Source of the DNA: a virus
Length of the DNA stretch: 21,064 nt
IMG/VR virus record: IMGVR_UViG_3300030419_002709
Location: 1 to 21,064 of that record
Strand: one strand, 5' to 3'
The translations under genes and the position numbers were made by a program. The notes below the pieces were generated by a model that saw only the letters and a program-made list of their open reading frames with translations, was not told where the DNA came from and did not search any database. This document shows, piece after piece, positions 1 through 7,206 of the stretch. The stretch's first letter is position 1; the number at the start of each line of letters is the position of its first letter.

Positions 1-669
1 AGAACACATACCGGTCAACCAAGAGACTTTATTTTTGATAAGTACAAGGATCGTTTTCCAGAAGAAATGATGGATAAGGTTTTATATCTACCATGCGATA
101 TTAGTGAGCATACCGTAGAAGCCTATGACAACGAGGATGCTATTCTTACCGTAAATGTGCCAGTGATGCGAAGTGTATTCATGACTATCTTGGATTTTGA
201 TGATGAGGATGTGATTGTATCTGTCGATGCTGATGAAATTATATACGGGGAATCATATGATTATATACTATCCGAGGTGCAGAAAAAGAGTTGTGTTAGA
301 TTAAACCTACACCAGTTTTTCTACAAGCCGACATATTTTTGGAAGGATAAGGATTTTGTTTCTCCAATAGCAACTAAGTATGGAGTATTTAGAAACCATT
401 ATCCATGTGATCTAAGAAATGTGGGTGATGTTGTTTCCGAAAAAGTTGGTTGTCATTTTTCTTGGTGTATGACTCCAGATGAAATGGTTTATAAACTACA
501 CACATACGATCACTCTCCACGGTACAGATTTTGCGCCAACAAGGAACTGTTGGAGAATGCTATAGAGAACAAAGAATACCCATTCGATAGTAGTGTTGAT
601 TTTCAAATAGAAGAGTTGGAAGAAAATGATCCAATACTGCCCAAGTCATTCAGGAGTATGTTGGTGTGA
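1..669 (+). CDS. Glycosyltransferase family 17 (GT17)-like protein, 5' partial
   Basis: The reading frame is open from the first base, so the N-terminus lies outside the window; 222 residues are visible. The visible start carries the HTGQPR motif (residues 3-8), which resembles the family-17 signature (TGxP/K-type) of beta-1,4-N-acetylglucosaminyltransferases. A DxD metal/nucleotide-sugar motif follows at residues 76-78 in the context SVDADEI, and an HFSW motif lies further on, as expected for this family. It should transfer a sugar from a nucleotide donor in the cytoplasm. The first internal ATG (67) would delete the HTGQPR motif, so it is not the true start. Its stop overlaps the next gene by 4 bases (GTGA), suggesting coupled translation within the glycan locus. 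The acceptor is unknown. Confidence 0.75.
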   Translation, partial: RTHTGQPRDFIFDKYKDRFPEEMMDKVLYLPCDISEHTVEAYDNEDAILTVNVPVMRSVFMTILDFDDEDVIVSVDADEIIYGESYDYILSEVQKKSCVRLNLHQFFYKPTYFWKDKDFVSPIATKYGVFRNHYPCDLRNVGDVVSEKVGCHFSWCMTPDEMVYKLHTYDHSPRYRFCANKELLENAIENKEYPFDSSVDFQIEELEENDPILPKSFRSMLV

Positions 670-1325
670 GTAAATCCGTCGCTATAATTGGAAAGGGGCC
701 CAGTGTAAAGCATAGTACCAAGGAATTAATTGATTCCTTTGATGATGTAGCAATTTGTAATTTTCCCCCGATGGAAAAATATCAACATTTAATTTCGAAT
801 AGAGCAACTTATCATTTTTTAAATGCGGGTGATCCTTTTCCCTATAATAGAGATTTCCTAAACAGTCTTGGACTCACGCATGTATTTAATATTGCCCATG
901 AAGAAGTTTCACCAGATAGGTTGTTTTTACCAGATCATGAAGTTTATTATTTTTCAGATTACGGAGTACATGTCAAAAAGGAATATGAAAGTAAACATGG
1001 ATTCTGGCCTTCTTGTGGTGTTCAAGCGTTCGATTATTTTTTAAAAAATGAAGAGTATGATAAGATTTGTTTGATTGGATTTGATTTTGTGAAACCGGGA
1101 TTACCGGTTTATTACTTCCCAAAGGAAGAGGTGAAACCTGCATTGCATTATTTGTGGAACAATTTTCATTACACCACAAATGGACTGGCGTTGGAAGAGT
1201 CTTATAATTCTCATGGTGGTGATAAACAAAAACAATTTGTTATTGATACTATAAATGCATCAGAAAAACAAATAATTTTATACAAGAGTGAGGCGTTTGA
1301 TGGCTGTACTATTGAAAAAAAATAA
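666..1325 (+). CDS. Sialyltransferase-like protein (GT29/GT42-type motifs)
   Basis: 219 residues from a GTG start that overlaps the upstream stop. The N-terminus has a Rossmann strand with GKGPS (9-13), then N32, like the GNGPS loop that binds CMP-sugar in GT42 and GT29 sialyltransferases. PSCGVQA (115-121) followed by KICLIGFDF (133-141) resembles the sialyl motif S region (PS/TSG..., then a strand ending GxDF). H183 in SHGGDK could be the catalytic histidine, by analogy with GT42. No signal peptide or membrane segment is seen, so it is probably cytosolic. The presence of NeuA-, NeuB- and epimerase-type genes about 4-7 kb downstream supports a CMP-nonulosonate donor. An alternative is the related MptE/DUF115-type fold. 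The fold class is fairly secure; the activity is inferred. Confidence 0.6.
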   Translation: MSKSVAIIGKGPSVKHSTKELIDSFDDVAICNFPPMEKYQHLISNRATYHFLNAGDPFPYNRDFLNSLGLTHVFNIAHEEVSPDRLFLPDHEVYYFSDYGVHVKKEYESKHGFWPSCGVQAFDYFLKNEEYDKICLIGFDFVKPGLPVYYFPKEEVKPALHYLWNNFHYTTNGLALEESYNSHGGDKQKQFVIDTINASEKQIILYKSEAFDGCTIEKK

Positions 1326-2415
1326 TCCGACAGTAAAGGGTATATTGATATTGAATCATAAAGAAGTCAATTTATTACCTTACTTCTCACCATTCAGAGA
1401 TAGATATCTAATCGGTTGTCATGTGGGCTGTCATCATAAGTCTGAAAATATCACAGGTTTTGATTTTTATCTATCGTCACCAGAACAACTGCCTGATAAC
1501 TTCCCAGATAAAGATAAAATAATTCCCATGAACAGTAGGAATTTTTTACCAAATGAATTCCATAACATTAGAAACAAAACAAAAGAGTCGCTGTTATATT
1601 CTATAGAGCAAATGCACAAGGTTTCGAAAGTGAAAATATCCAACAGTGTTCTTGATGACATTAGAAATAATGAAAAGGATTACTACTGGGATATTCTTTG
1701 GGTAAATAAACCGCATTCAGTAAAGAACATCAAAACATTTTTAGATCAACTTAAGATACTATTTAATACTAATCCTTGTAATGTTTTATTGATATGTGCC
1801 ATCAGTCCCAATGAATATAAATACAAAGATCATTTTCTGGATGTGGAAAGTTATATTAAACAAATTTTTACAGAAGAAGAGAGAAAATTTATCTCCCTGT
1901 TGCGACCAGAAACTTCAGGAAATGAAGGAGCAGACAATTCTTTAATGCCACCTTTTTATCAGTGGTCAAACGCATTTGCATTTTATACGCAAAAGGAAGG
2001 TGAAAGCAGAGTTGTTCATGAGGCTCTGTGTTGTGGTTGTAGAATAGTTTACTACAAATATGTTGAGGGTGGAAGTGATGATTATCTAGACAATACAAAT
2101 TCGATAGCGTTCGATTCATATGCATATTCACATGAATCTCTATTGTCTGCAATCAAATTGAATAAAGTTGCCGATTGTACGGCAATACATGATATATGTT
2201 TATGTGAAAATACTATTGACAAGTTCAAAAAAGAATTGGTTGATCTTTACAATAAACACAATTTAGATTATGATGGGGAGATGTTAGATATTCCTAATCT
2301 TCATTTTGAATTGCCAGCACACAACCACAAGGTTCCTTGGAAAGAACCGCACAACGAAACTGGAGATTTAACAATTCCTTATTTGAATGAATTTATACAG
2401 CATACAGGTATGTAA
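1300..2415 (+). CDS. GT-B fold glycosyltransferase (GT4-like C-terminal domain)
   Basis: 371 residues from ATG 1300, chosen because GAGG lies 6 bases upstream; a GTG at 1288 in the same frame is a weaker alternative adding four residues. The C-terminal half has the GT-B nucleotide-sugar motif EGESRVVHEALCCG, giving the paired glutamates (Ex7E, residues 233 and 241) seen in family 4 transferases, followed by a YYKYVEGGSDDYL loop. The N-terminal half is poorly recognisable, so the donor and acceptor cannot be assigned. The gene overlaps the sialyltransferase-like gene by 26 bases and precedes the PhyH gene by 12. It probably adds one sugar of the same glycan. Base composition is AT-rich, like its neighbours up to about 5380. 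Confidence 0.6.
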   Translation: MAVLLKKNNPTVKGILILNHKEVNLLPYFSPFRDRYLIGCHVGCHHKSENITGFDFYLSSPEQLPDNFPDKDKIIPMNSRNFLPNEFHNIRNKTKESLLYSIEQMHKVSKVKISNSVLDDIRNNEKDYYWDILWVNKPHSVKNIKTFLDQLKILFNTNPCNVLLICAISPNEYKYKDHFLDVESYIKQIFTEEERKFISLLRPETSGNEGADNSLMPPFYQWSNAFAFYTQKEGESRVVHEALCCGCRIVYYKYVEGGSDDYLDNTNSIAFDSYAYSHESLLSAIKLNKVADCTAIHDICLCENTIDKFKKELVDLYNKHNLDYDGEMLDIPNLHFELPAHNHKVPWKEPHNETGDLTIPYLNEFIQHTGM

Positions 2416-2427
2416 AGGAGATATACC
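2414..2427 (+). promoter_or_regulatory. Very strong ribosome binding site of the PhyH gene
   Basis: AAGGAG, then ATATACC, then ATG at 2428. The 7-base spacing is ideal, and the site matches the well-known T7 gene 10 leader (AAGGAGATATACC) exactly. It is the strongest Shine-Dalgarno seen in the glycan locus and suggests that the downstream oxygenase is translated more heavily than its neighbours. The match is most likely convergence on the anti-SD consensus. Confidence 0.7.
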
Positions 2428-3102
2428 ATGATTGAAATTGATAATATAAATGTTGATGAGATTTTAACATCTCTGGAAGAATCTGGATATTACATTATCC
2501 GGGGAATGTATCCTAAAGAATTTTGCGACACCATCATAGAACAAATGAAAAATGTTCCATATGATAGAGGAGATGGTGGCGATGGTAGATGTCCTATGTT
2601 TGATCGTTTCAGCGAAGAAGCGAGGTCGTTCATGAATAATCCATTGTTTACAGAATTGTGCGGAAAACACTCTAGATCAACAATCATCACTGAAGACACA
2701 AGATGTCAAGCGGGAATAGTTTCAAAGAATATTGGATCCGTTGATTCTGGTGGCGGGTGGCATGTTGATAATCATGCCAGACAATTTAAAGCACTACTAT
2801 ATTTGAATGATGTCGGTGAGGAAGGTGGACCCTTTGCTATCTTAGAGGGAAGCAGAAAGACTCACCGAAACATTCAAACATATGCTAAAGTTCCCGGTGA
2901 CGATTCGGAAACTCGATATTCAGAGGAAGTTCTAAGAGAAACTCCAGAGTGGGAAAATTTGAAAATTTTAACCGGAAATGCGGGTGATGTAATTCTTGTT
3001 GATACTTCTAATATCCACAGAGGATCTGCAATAGAGGAAGGAACAAGATATACATTGACTAATTATTTCTACACGGAGAGCATGAGGAATAATGGACTAT
3101 GA
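2428..3102 (+). CDS. PhyH-family Fe(II)/2-oxoglutarate-dependent dioxygenase
   Basis: 224 residues, normal for small phytanoyl-CoA dioxygenase-like proteins. The iron triad is visible: H112 and D114 in GGGWHVDNH, and the distal H197 in SNIHRGSA. R207 ten residues later fits the 2-oxoglutarate carboxylate ligand. The LYLNDVGEEGGPFAILEGSRKTH segment (124-146) is the typical family core. Such enzymes hydroxylate or oxidise a small molecule, sugar or protein side chain using O2 and 2-oxoglutarate. Inside a sugar locus, the likely substrate is an activated sugar or lipid-linked glycan, but nothing in the sequence proves this. It sits behind a very strong RBS and next to a PIG-L deacetylase. Family assignment is strong; the substrate is unknown. 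Confidence 0.85.
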   Translation: MIEIDNINVDEILTSLEESGYYIIRGMYPKEFCDTIIEQMKNVPYDRGDGGDGRCPMFDRFSEEARSFMNNPLFTELCGKHSRSTIITEDTRCQAGIVSKNIGSVDSGGGWHVDNHARQFKALLYLNDVGEEGGPFAILEGSRKTHRNIQTYAKVPGDDSETRYSEEVLRETPEWENLKILTGNAGDVILVDTSNIHRGSAIEEGTRYTLTNYFYTESMRNNGL

Positions 3103-3115
3103 AGTGGAGAGAAAC

Positions 3116-3823
3116 ATGTGTTTGAAAATTCTATTAGTCACGGCACACCCAGACGATGAAGTTATTTGGTTGGGTTCAACTCTCCATGAACTATGTAAAA
3201 AACCAAATGCAGAAGTTAAAGTTATTTGTTTGTGGGGAGCAATGGAGAAACCAGGAACCATGTCTGCTGTTACTCCAGGATTCTCTGATTGGGACAGAGA
3301 AAAACATTTCTATGAAGCCTGTAGAAATCAAGGATATAGTAAATGTAAGATATTTGTTGATGAAAACTTTGAAGCATCTGCAAATGAATATCAAACAGAT
3401 GAGAATCTAAATATTGCTTTTAATATTTGCCTGAAAGATATTGGGGATTATGATGTACTCATAACACACTCCCCAGATGGAGATGAAAGAAAACATCCAC
3501 ACCATATTCGTCTTTATGAGTTTTTTAGAAAGTTTACTTTAGAGAACAATATTCCATTCGGATTTTTTAGTACATTTGAAAATAATAATATCTCAACAGA
3601 AAAAATCAAGGATGGTGTTTTTAGATGTCAAGAAAATCCGTTCGGGGTTGATTGTTTAATGAAGTTTGAAAACGATGTTTCAACAAAATTAGAATCTATG
3701 AGGATATACAAGTCAGTAGATTTCAATAAACATTATAATGATTATTATGCAATGAGAACAGGTGATGAAAATTTATATATGGATATGAATTTATATGAGG
3801 AGTTAAATAAATTATGGGAATAG
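3116..3823 (+). CDS. PIG-L/LmbE-family N-acetylsugar deacetylase
   Basis: 235 residues. The N-terminal motif AHPDDE (10-15) is the zinc-binding signature of the PIG-L/LmbE family (H11, D13 and D14), and HPHH at 127-130 supplies the later zinc histidine. Members remove the N-acetyl group from GlcNAc-containing lipids, mycothiol precursors or sugar conjugates. Start ATG 3116 is preferred because GGAG lies 6 bases upstream and the protein then begins directly at the first beta strand. ATG 3092 in the same frame, overlapping the previous stop by 11 bases, is the alternative and adds 8 residues. The gene probably works on an N-acetylated sugar intermediate of the locus. It overlaps the next gene by 10 bases. 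Confidence 0.85.
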   Translation: MCLKILLVTAHPDDEVIWLGSTLHELCKKPNAEVKVICLWGAMEKPGTMSAVTPGFSDWDREKHFYEACRNQGYSKCKIFVDENFEASANEYQTDENLNIAFNICLKDIGDYDVLITHSPDGDERKHPHHIRLYEFFRKFTLENNIPFGFFSTFENNNISTEKIKDGVFRCQENPFGVDCLMKFENDVSTKLESMRIYKSVDFNKHYNDYYAMRTGDENLYMDMNLYEELNKLWE

Positions 3824-4479
3824 GTGAAGGTGATATGGTCGTCTTGGATAGACTCAGAAAAGATTATCCAACAGGAGGTAAATGTGCTGTTTTGGGAGAT
3901 TGTACATTTTTTTTCAATGGAGGATCTAAAGAGGCGTTTAGAGATAGACTTAAATTTGATTCTGTCGAAACATTTGATATCAACGGAACACCAGATCATA
4001 AGTTAGATTTGCAAGAAGAATTGGGTCCAGAATTCAAAGGTAAATATGATTGGATAGTTGATGCTGGAACTTTGTTTTGTATATTTGATGTGCCGTCTGC
4101 ATGGAAAAATTTGCTATACATGTTGAAGGATGATGGTAAGATATGGCATCAGTCTAATCTGGTAGGTCATTTCGGTAGAAGTTTTTGGGCTTTTAGTCCA
4201 AGTGTTTTTGGTGAATTCTATTCTGCAAATGGGTTTGAAGTTAAAGAAATGGGCTACATGATAAAAAGTAACGGTAGATATTCTTGGACTAACTGTCCTA
4301 CTAATCATTACTATTTACAATCTGCAACTCAGGATTCATTTCAATTTAGTCCAAATACATCTACTTATCAGGGACCGGTTGTTTGTGATACAAACTTGAT
4401 GTGTTTCGCAATAAGAAAAGAAAGTAAAAAATATGAAAGACCAGTACCAGAACACTACATTAGAACTAATGGTAGATGA
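3814..4479 (+). CDS. SAM-dependent methyltransferase-like protein
   Basis: 221 residues with a class I methyltransferase-like order: VLGDC (26-30) in the place of motif I, an acidic strand end FDING (54-58), DL (65-66), then YDWIVDAGTL (78-87) as the motif IV-like strand and MLKDDGKI (103-110) as motif V/post V. The glycine-rich loop is poor (GDCTFFF rather than GxGxG), so cofactor binding is not assured. The rest is rich in aromatic residues. ATG 3814 overlaps the deacetylase stop; ATG 3835 with AAGG just upstream is a possible alternative start. Within a glycan locus, O- or N-methylation of a sugar is the likely role. No specific subfamily recognised. Confidence 0.6.
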   Translation: MGIGEGDMVVLDRLRKDYPTGGKCAVLGDCTFFFNGGSKEAFRDRLKFDSVETFDINGTPDHKLDLQEELGPEFKGKYDWIVDAGTLFCIFDVPSAWKNLLYMLKDDGKIWHQSNLVGHFGRSFWAFSPSVFGEFYSANGFEVKEMGYMIKSNGRYSWTNCPTNHYYLQSATQDSFQFSPNTSTYQGPVVCDTNLMCFAIRKESKKYERPVPEHYIRTNGR

Positions 4480-5383
4480 TATAATATATGATGTAGTTAT
4501 TATAGGGTGTGGAATAAATGGAATACTCGCTCTAGAATATTTTGGTAAAAAAGGTTTAAATGTCCTGTTGTTAGATAGGGGTAATATTTCTTTATCATTC
4601 ATGGAAAACTATATGATTGATGATTTAATCTTTATTTCAAGAGGTGACAAGTTCGGGATAGGTAAATCAGAAATGAGTGTTGAATTTCTAAAAAAACACT
4701 TCAGAGAAAAATTGGAATCTTTTATAGGGTGTGTGAATTATAACCAAGAAGTTAGACGAGTAAAAAAACAAGAGGATTTTATTCTTGTTGAAACTAATGT
4801 AAAACAATATAAATGTAAAAATGTGGTGTTAGCAACAGGAAGAGGTATACCTAAAAAATTTAATTCATTCTCCAATATCACCAGAGGTATAACTTTATTT
4901 GAAGATAAAAAAATATTGCTCGTTGGTTCAGGGGATAGTGCTGCTGATTTTATATTTCATAATCATTCTAAAAATAAAATATATTGGGTGAACAAATATG
5001 AAAACCCTTGCAGTAAATTGCACGATAGTATAAAATCAAAATATGAAAAGATAGATAAAAAAAATATTCAAATATTAAACACCGATGATGTCATTGATGG
5101 GGGACATGGCAAAATAGACTTCAGAGGAAGTATCATGCACTACGATGTGTGTGTGTGTCTCATAGGTTTTGATTTGGATAATGATTTTTTAAATAATAGT
5201 GATATACAAACATTAACAGTGAATGGTATGAGATACTTGAAAACGAATTCTAATTATGAAACAAACATTGAAAATGTTTTTGGTATTGGAGAAATTGTTT
5301 TATCTCCAATGGATAATACAAATAGGGCGTACATAGAACATACTCCCACTATTCTCAATAGAATAATGGAAAAAATAAAATGA
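4469..5383 (+). CDS. FAD-dependent NAD(P)H oxidoreductase
   Basis: 304 residues from ATG 4469. The N-terminal dinucleotide fold has GCGING (13-18) after DVVIIG, for FAD. VLATGRG (120-126) is the conserved ATG motif, and a second fold VGSGDSAADF (152-161) suits NADPH, as in flavin monooxygenases and the thioredoxin reductase group. NVFGIGEI near the C-terminus resembles the final FAD-contact GD motif. No CxxC redox pair is visible, so it is not a thioredoxin reductase. The start is uncertain: neither 4469 nor an upstream ATG at 4433 has a good RBS; 4469 begins right at the first strand. It is very AT-rich (bases 4741-4800 have 17 G+C of 60). The substrate is unknown; it probably oxidises or hydroxylates a sugar of this locus. 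Confidence 0.75.
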   Translation: MVDDIIYDVVIIGCGINGILALEYFGKKGLNVLLLDRGNISLSFMENYMIDDLIFISRGDKFGIGKSEMSVEFLKKHFREKLESFIGCVNYNQEVRRVKKQEDFILVETNVKQYKCKNVVLATGRGIPKKFNSFSNITRGITLFEDKKILLVGSGDSAADFIFHNHSKNKIYWVNKYENPCSKLHDSIKSKYEKIDKKNIQILNTDDVIDGGHGKIDFRGSIMHYDVCVCLIGFDLDNDFLNNSDIQTLTVNGMRYLKTNSNYETNIENVFGIGEIVLSPMDNTNRAYIEHTPTILNRIMEKIK

Positions 5384-6045
5384 CAAAAATCATGGAAAAT
5401 GTTTCTATAGTTATTCCTGCTCGTAAAGGGTCTAAGGGATTTCCTGGCAAGAACAGATATCTGTTTGATTATACAGCATCACAGATACCACATAGACTTT
5501 TGGATCAGGTAATACTCACTAGTGACGACGAGGAACTTCTTGCTAAGGCTTCTGACCTTGGTTTTCAAGTATTGGAAAGAGAGTCACATCTTTCAACAGA
5601 TGAAGCCTCAATGAGATCTGTTATATCAGATGTTGTAGATAAATTTGACATTGACTCGGAAAGAGATATAATAACTCTCTATCCAACTTATCCACAGAGA
5701 ATATGGGAAGAGATAGAAGAGATATACGACTTTTATAAAAAGGAGAATGCTCGTTCTCTCTTATGCTCAAAAGAAGTGAAGTCTCATCCATACCTGTGTT
5801 TCGAAAACTTGGATGGTTTTCGTGGTAAAAAGATCATAGATCATGATTTATATCGGAGACAGCAATACCCTGAATGTTTTGAGGTATGTCACTATGTTGT
5901 TATAACAAAAGCAAATGTTCTAGGTGAACTGGACAGCAATTTATATTGTGATAGTACTGTATTTTATCGTTTACATGAGAAGATTTTTGATGTAGACTAC
6001 ATGAAAGATTTTGATAAGTTTAGAAAGGAATCTCATAGTGGTTAA
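5380..6045 (+). CDS. neuA: CMP-nonulosonate (acylneuraminate) cytidylyltransferase, NeuA-like
   Basis: 221 residues. The CTP-binding loop IPARKGSKGFPGKN (12-25) is the hallmark of CMP-sialate and CMP-Kdo synthetases. Further family motifs are TSDDEELLAKASDLG (47-61), the LSTDEASM segment (71-78), LYPTYPQR (100-107) and a terminal DVDYMKDF (204-211). It should activate a nonulosonic acid with CTP. It is slightly short: the usual segment after the loop (gkPLi..., about 10 residues) appears condensed to KNRYLFDYTASQIP. Start ATG overlaps the previous stop (ATGA). The next gene is the synthase that would make its substrate. Kdo cytidylyltransferase is an alternative, but the following NeuB-type gene argues for a sialic-acid-like sugar. 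Confidence 0.85.
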   Translation: MTKIMENVSIVIPARKGSKGFPGKNRYLFDYTASQIPHRLLDQVILTSDDEELLAKASDLGFQVLERESHLSTDEASMRSVISDVVDKFDIDSERDIITLYPTYPQRIWEEIEEIYDFYKKENARSLLCSKEVKSHPYLCFENLDGFRGKKIIDHDLYRRQQYPECFEVCHYVVITKANVLGELDSNLYCDSTVFYRLHEKIFDVDYMKDFDKFRKESHSG

Positions 6046-6862
6046 GGTCATTGCCGAGATTGGTATAAATCATAATGGTAGTCTTGATATTGCAAAGAAG
6101 TTAATTGATGTTGCTTCTATTGCTGGTTGTGATTATGTGAAGATGCAAAAAAGAAATCCAGATGTCTGTGTCCCAGAAGATCAAAAGAGTGTGATGAGAA
6201 AAACACCTTGGGGAGAAATGACCTACTTGGACTATAAGTATAAACTGGAATTTGGTCATGATGAATATGATGAGTTGTATCACTACGCTTCTGAAAAGGG
6301 TATAGGATTCTTTGCTTCTGTGTGGGACAAAGACTCTGTAGATTTTATGTCTAACTATGGTGCAATGATGAAGATTCCTTCTGCATTGATAACCGATGAT
6401 ACACTCATTAAGTACGCAAGAAAAAACAGTGACTACCTGATGATCTCAACTGGCATGAGTGATGAGCGAGAAATAGAAGCCGCTGTTTCTCTTTGCAAGC
6501 CAGATCTAATTTTTCATACTAACTCTGCCTATCCGTCACCCGTAGAGGAATTGAATCTAAAATATATTGAATGGCTTGCTAACAAGTATCCCCACGCAGA
6601 GATTGGTTATAGTGGTCATGAATATGGATTGGTCCCTACATTCTCTGCTGTTGCAATGGGAGCAACTTGGGTGGAGAGACATATCACATTAGACAGGACC
6701 ATGTGGGGATCCGATCAACTTGCATCGGTTGAACCAATAGGATTGATGAAGTTGGTGAAGGGTATTAGGGATATTGAAAAGTCTATGGGTGAATATGGAA
6801 AAAGAAAAGTGGCAAAATGTGAGATGTCGAAGAGAAAATCTTTGAGAAAGGTTTGTGTATGA
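6038..6862 (+). CDS. neuB: NeuB-type nonulosonic acid (sialic acid) synthase without SAF domain
   Basis: 274 residues of a TIM barrel that condenses phosphoenolpyruvate with an N-acyl-hexosamine. Motifs: EIGINHNG (7-14), DYVKMQKRNP (32-41), MKIPSALITDD (111-121), ISTGM (136-140), NSAYPSP (162-168), IGYSGHEYG (189-197) and ERHITLD (213-219). H194 and H215 match the two metal-binding histidines known from NeuB. GTG 6038 is chosen because AAGGA lies 8 bases upstream and the barrel begins at once; it overlaps the neuA-like gene by 8 bases. The protein ends shortly after the barrel with a basic tail and lacks the C-terminal antifreeze-like (SAF) domain of the usual 340-350-residue enzymes. Substrate specificity cannot be read. 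Confidence 0.9.
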   Translation: MVKVIAEIGINHNGSLDIAKKLIDVASIAGCDYVKMQKRNPDVCVPEDQKSVMRKTPWGEMTYLDYKYKLEFGHDEYDELYHYASEKGIGFFASVWDKDSVDFMSNYGAMMKIPSALITDDTLIKYARKNSDYLMISTGMSDEREIEAAVSLCKPDLIFHTNSAYPSPVEELNLKYIEWLANKYPHAEIGYSGHEYGLVPTFSAVAMGATWVERHITLDRTMWGSDQLASVEPIGLMKLVKGIRDIEKSMGEYGKRKVAKCEMSKRKSLRKVCV

Positions 6863-7206
6863 TTTACTGTTTTGATCTGGATGGTACTCTATGCACGCTT
6901 GAAGTCGATGGTATGGTAGAGGGACCAAGTAAGGACAAGTTTCAATACATGAAGGCAAAGCCAATCGAAGAGAGAATTGCTCTTGTCAATAGTTTGTATG
7001 ATGCTGGACATACTATCATTATAGAAACTGCTAGAGGAAATGTGAGCGGTATTGATTGGCACGCTTCAACTAAGAAGCAGTTGAAAAACTGGGGAGTCAA
7101 GTTTCATACTTTGAGAACCGGTGTCAAGCACGCAGCAGATATTTACATTGATGATAAGGCACTAAACGCAAATGAATTCTTTTACGCTTTGAGCATGGCA
7201 CCATGA
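6859..7206 (+). CDS. Small HAD-superfamily phosphatase
   Basis: 115 residues from ATG 6859, in an ATGA overlap with the NeuB-type gene and with AAGG 7 bases upstream. The HAD signature FDLDGTLC (5-12) gives the nucleophile D6 and acid D8. TARG (57-60) is the motif II threonine, and YIDDKA (96-101) is the motif IV acidic pair. It is a minimal HAD without a clear cap domain, like small phosphatases found in capsule and LPS clusters. Position between the synthase and the epimerase suggests it removes phosphate from a sugar intermediate, for example a nonulosonate-9-phosphate or a hexosamine-6-phosphate. That substrate is an inference. Its stop overlaps the epimerase start. Confidence 0.8.
   Translation: MIYCFDLDGTLCTLEVDGMVEGPSKDKFQYMKAKPIEERIALVNSLYDAGHTIIIETARGNVSGIDWHASTKKQLKNWGVKFHTLRTGVKHAADIYIDDKALNANEFFYALSMAP

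Noticed and set aside
1092-1110. Inverted repeat AAACCGG/CCGGTTT with a 5-base loop in the sialyltransferase-like gene
   Set aside because: It lies within coding sequence and has no T-run after it, so it is not a terminator; a 7-base stem is expected by chance.
1467-1661. Minus-strand open frames across the sugar genes
   Set aside because: They lie wholly inside well-supported plus-strand genes and have no recognisable motif.
2414-2430. The T7 gene 10-like RBS as a sign of vector sequence or contamination
   Set aside because: The flanking sequence on both sides is continuous phage coding sequence with the same AT-rich composition, and the match covers only the SD, spacer and ATG.
5145-5158. 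Short GT dinucleotide run in the FAD oxidoreductase gene, which might slip
   Set aside because: Only about five units, in frame and encoding DVCVC; too short to argue for phase variation.
6011-6037. TTG start at 6011 for the NeuB gene, adding nine residues
   Set aside because: GTG 6038 has AAGGA at the right distance and begins directly with the first strand of the barrel.
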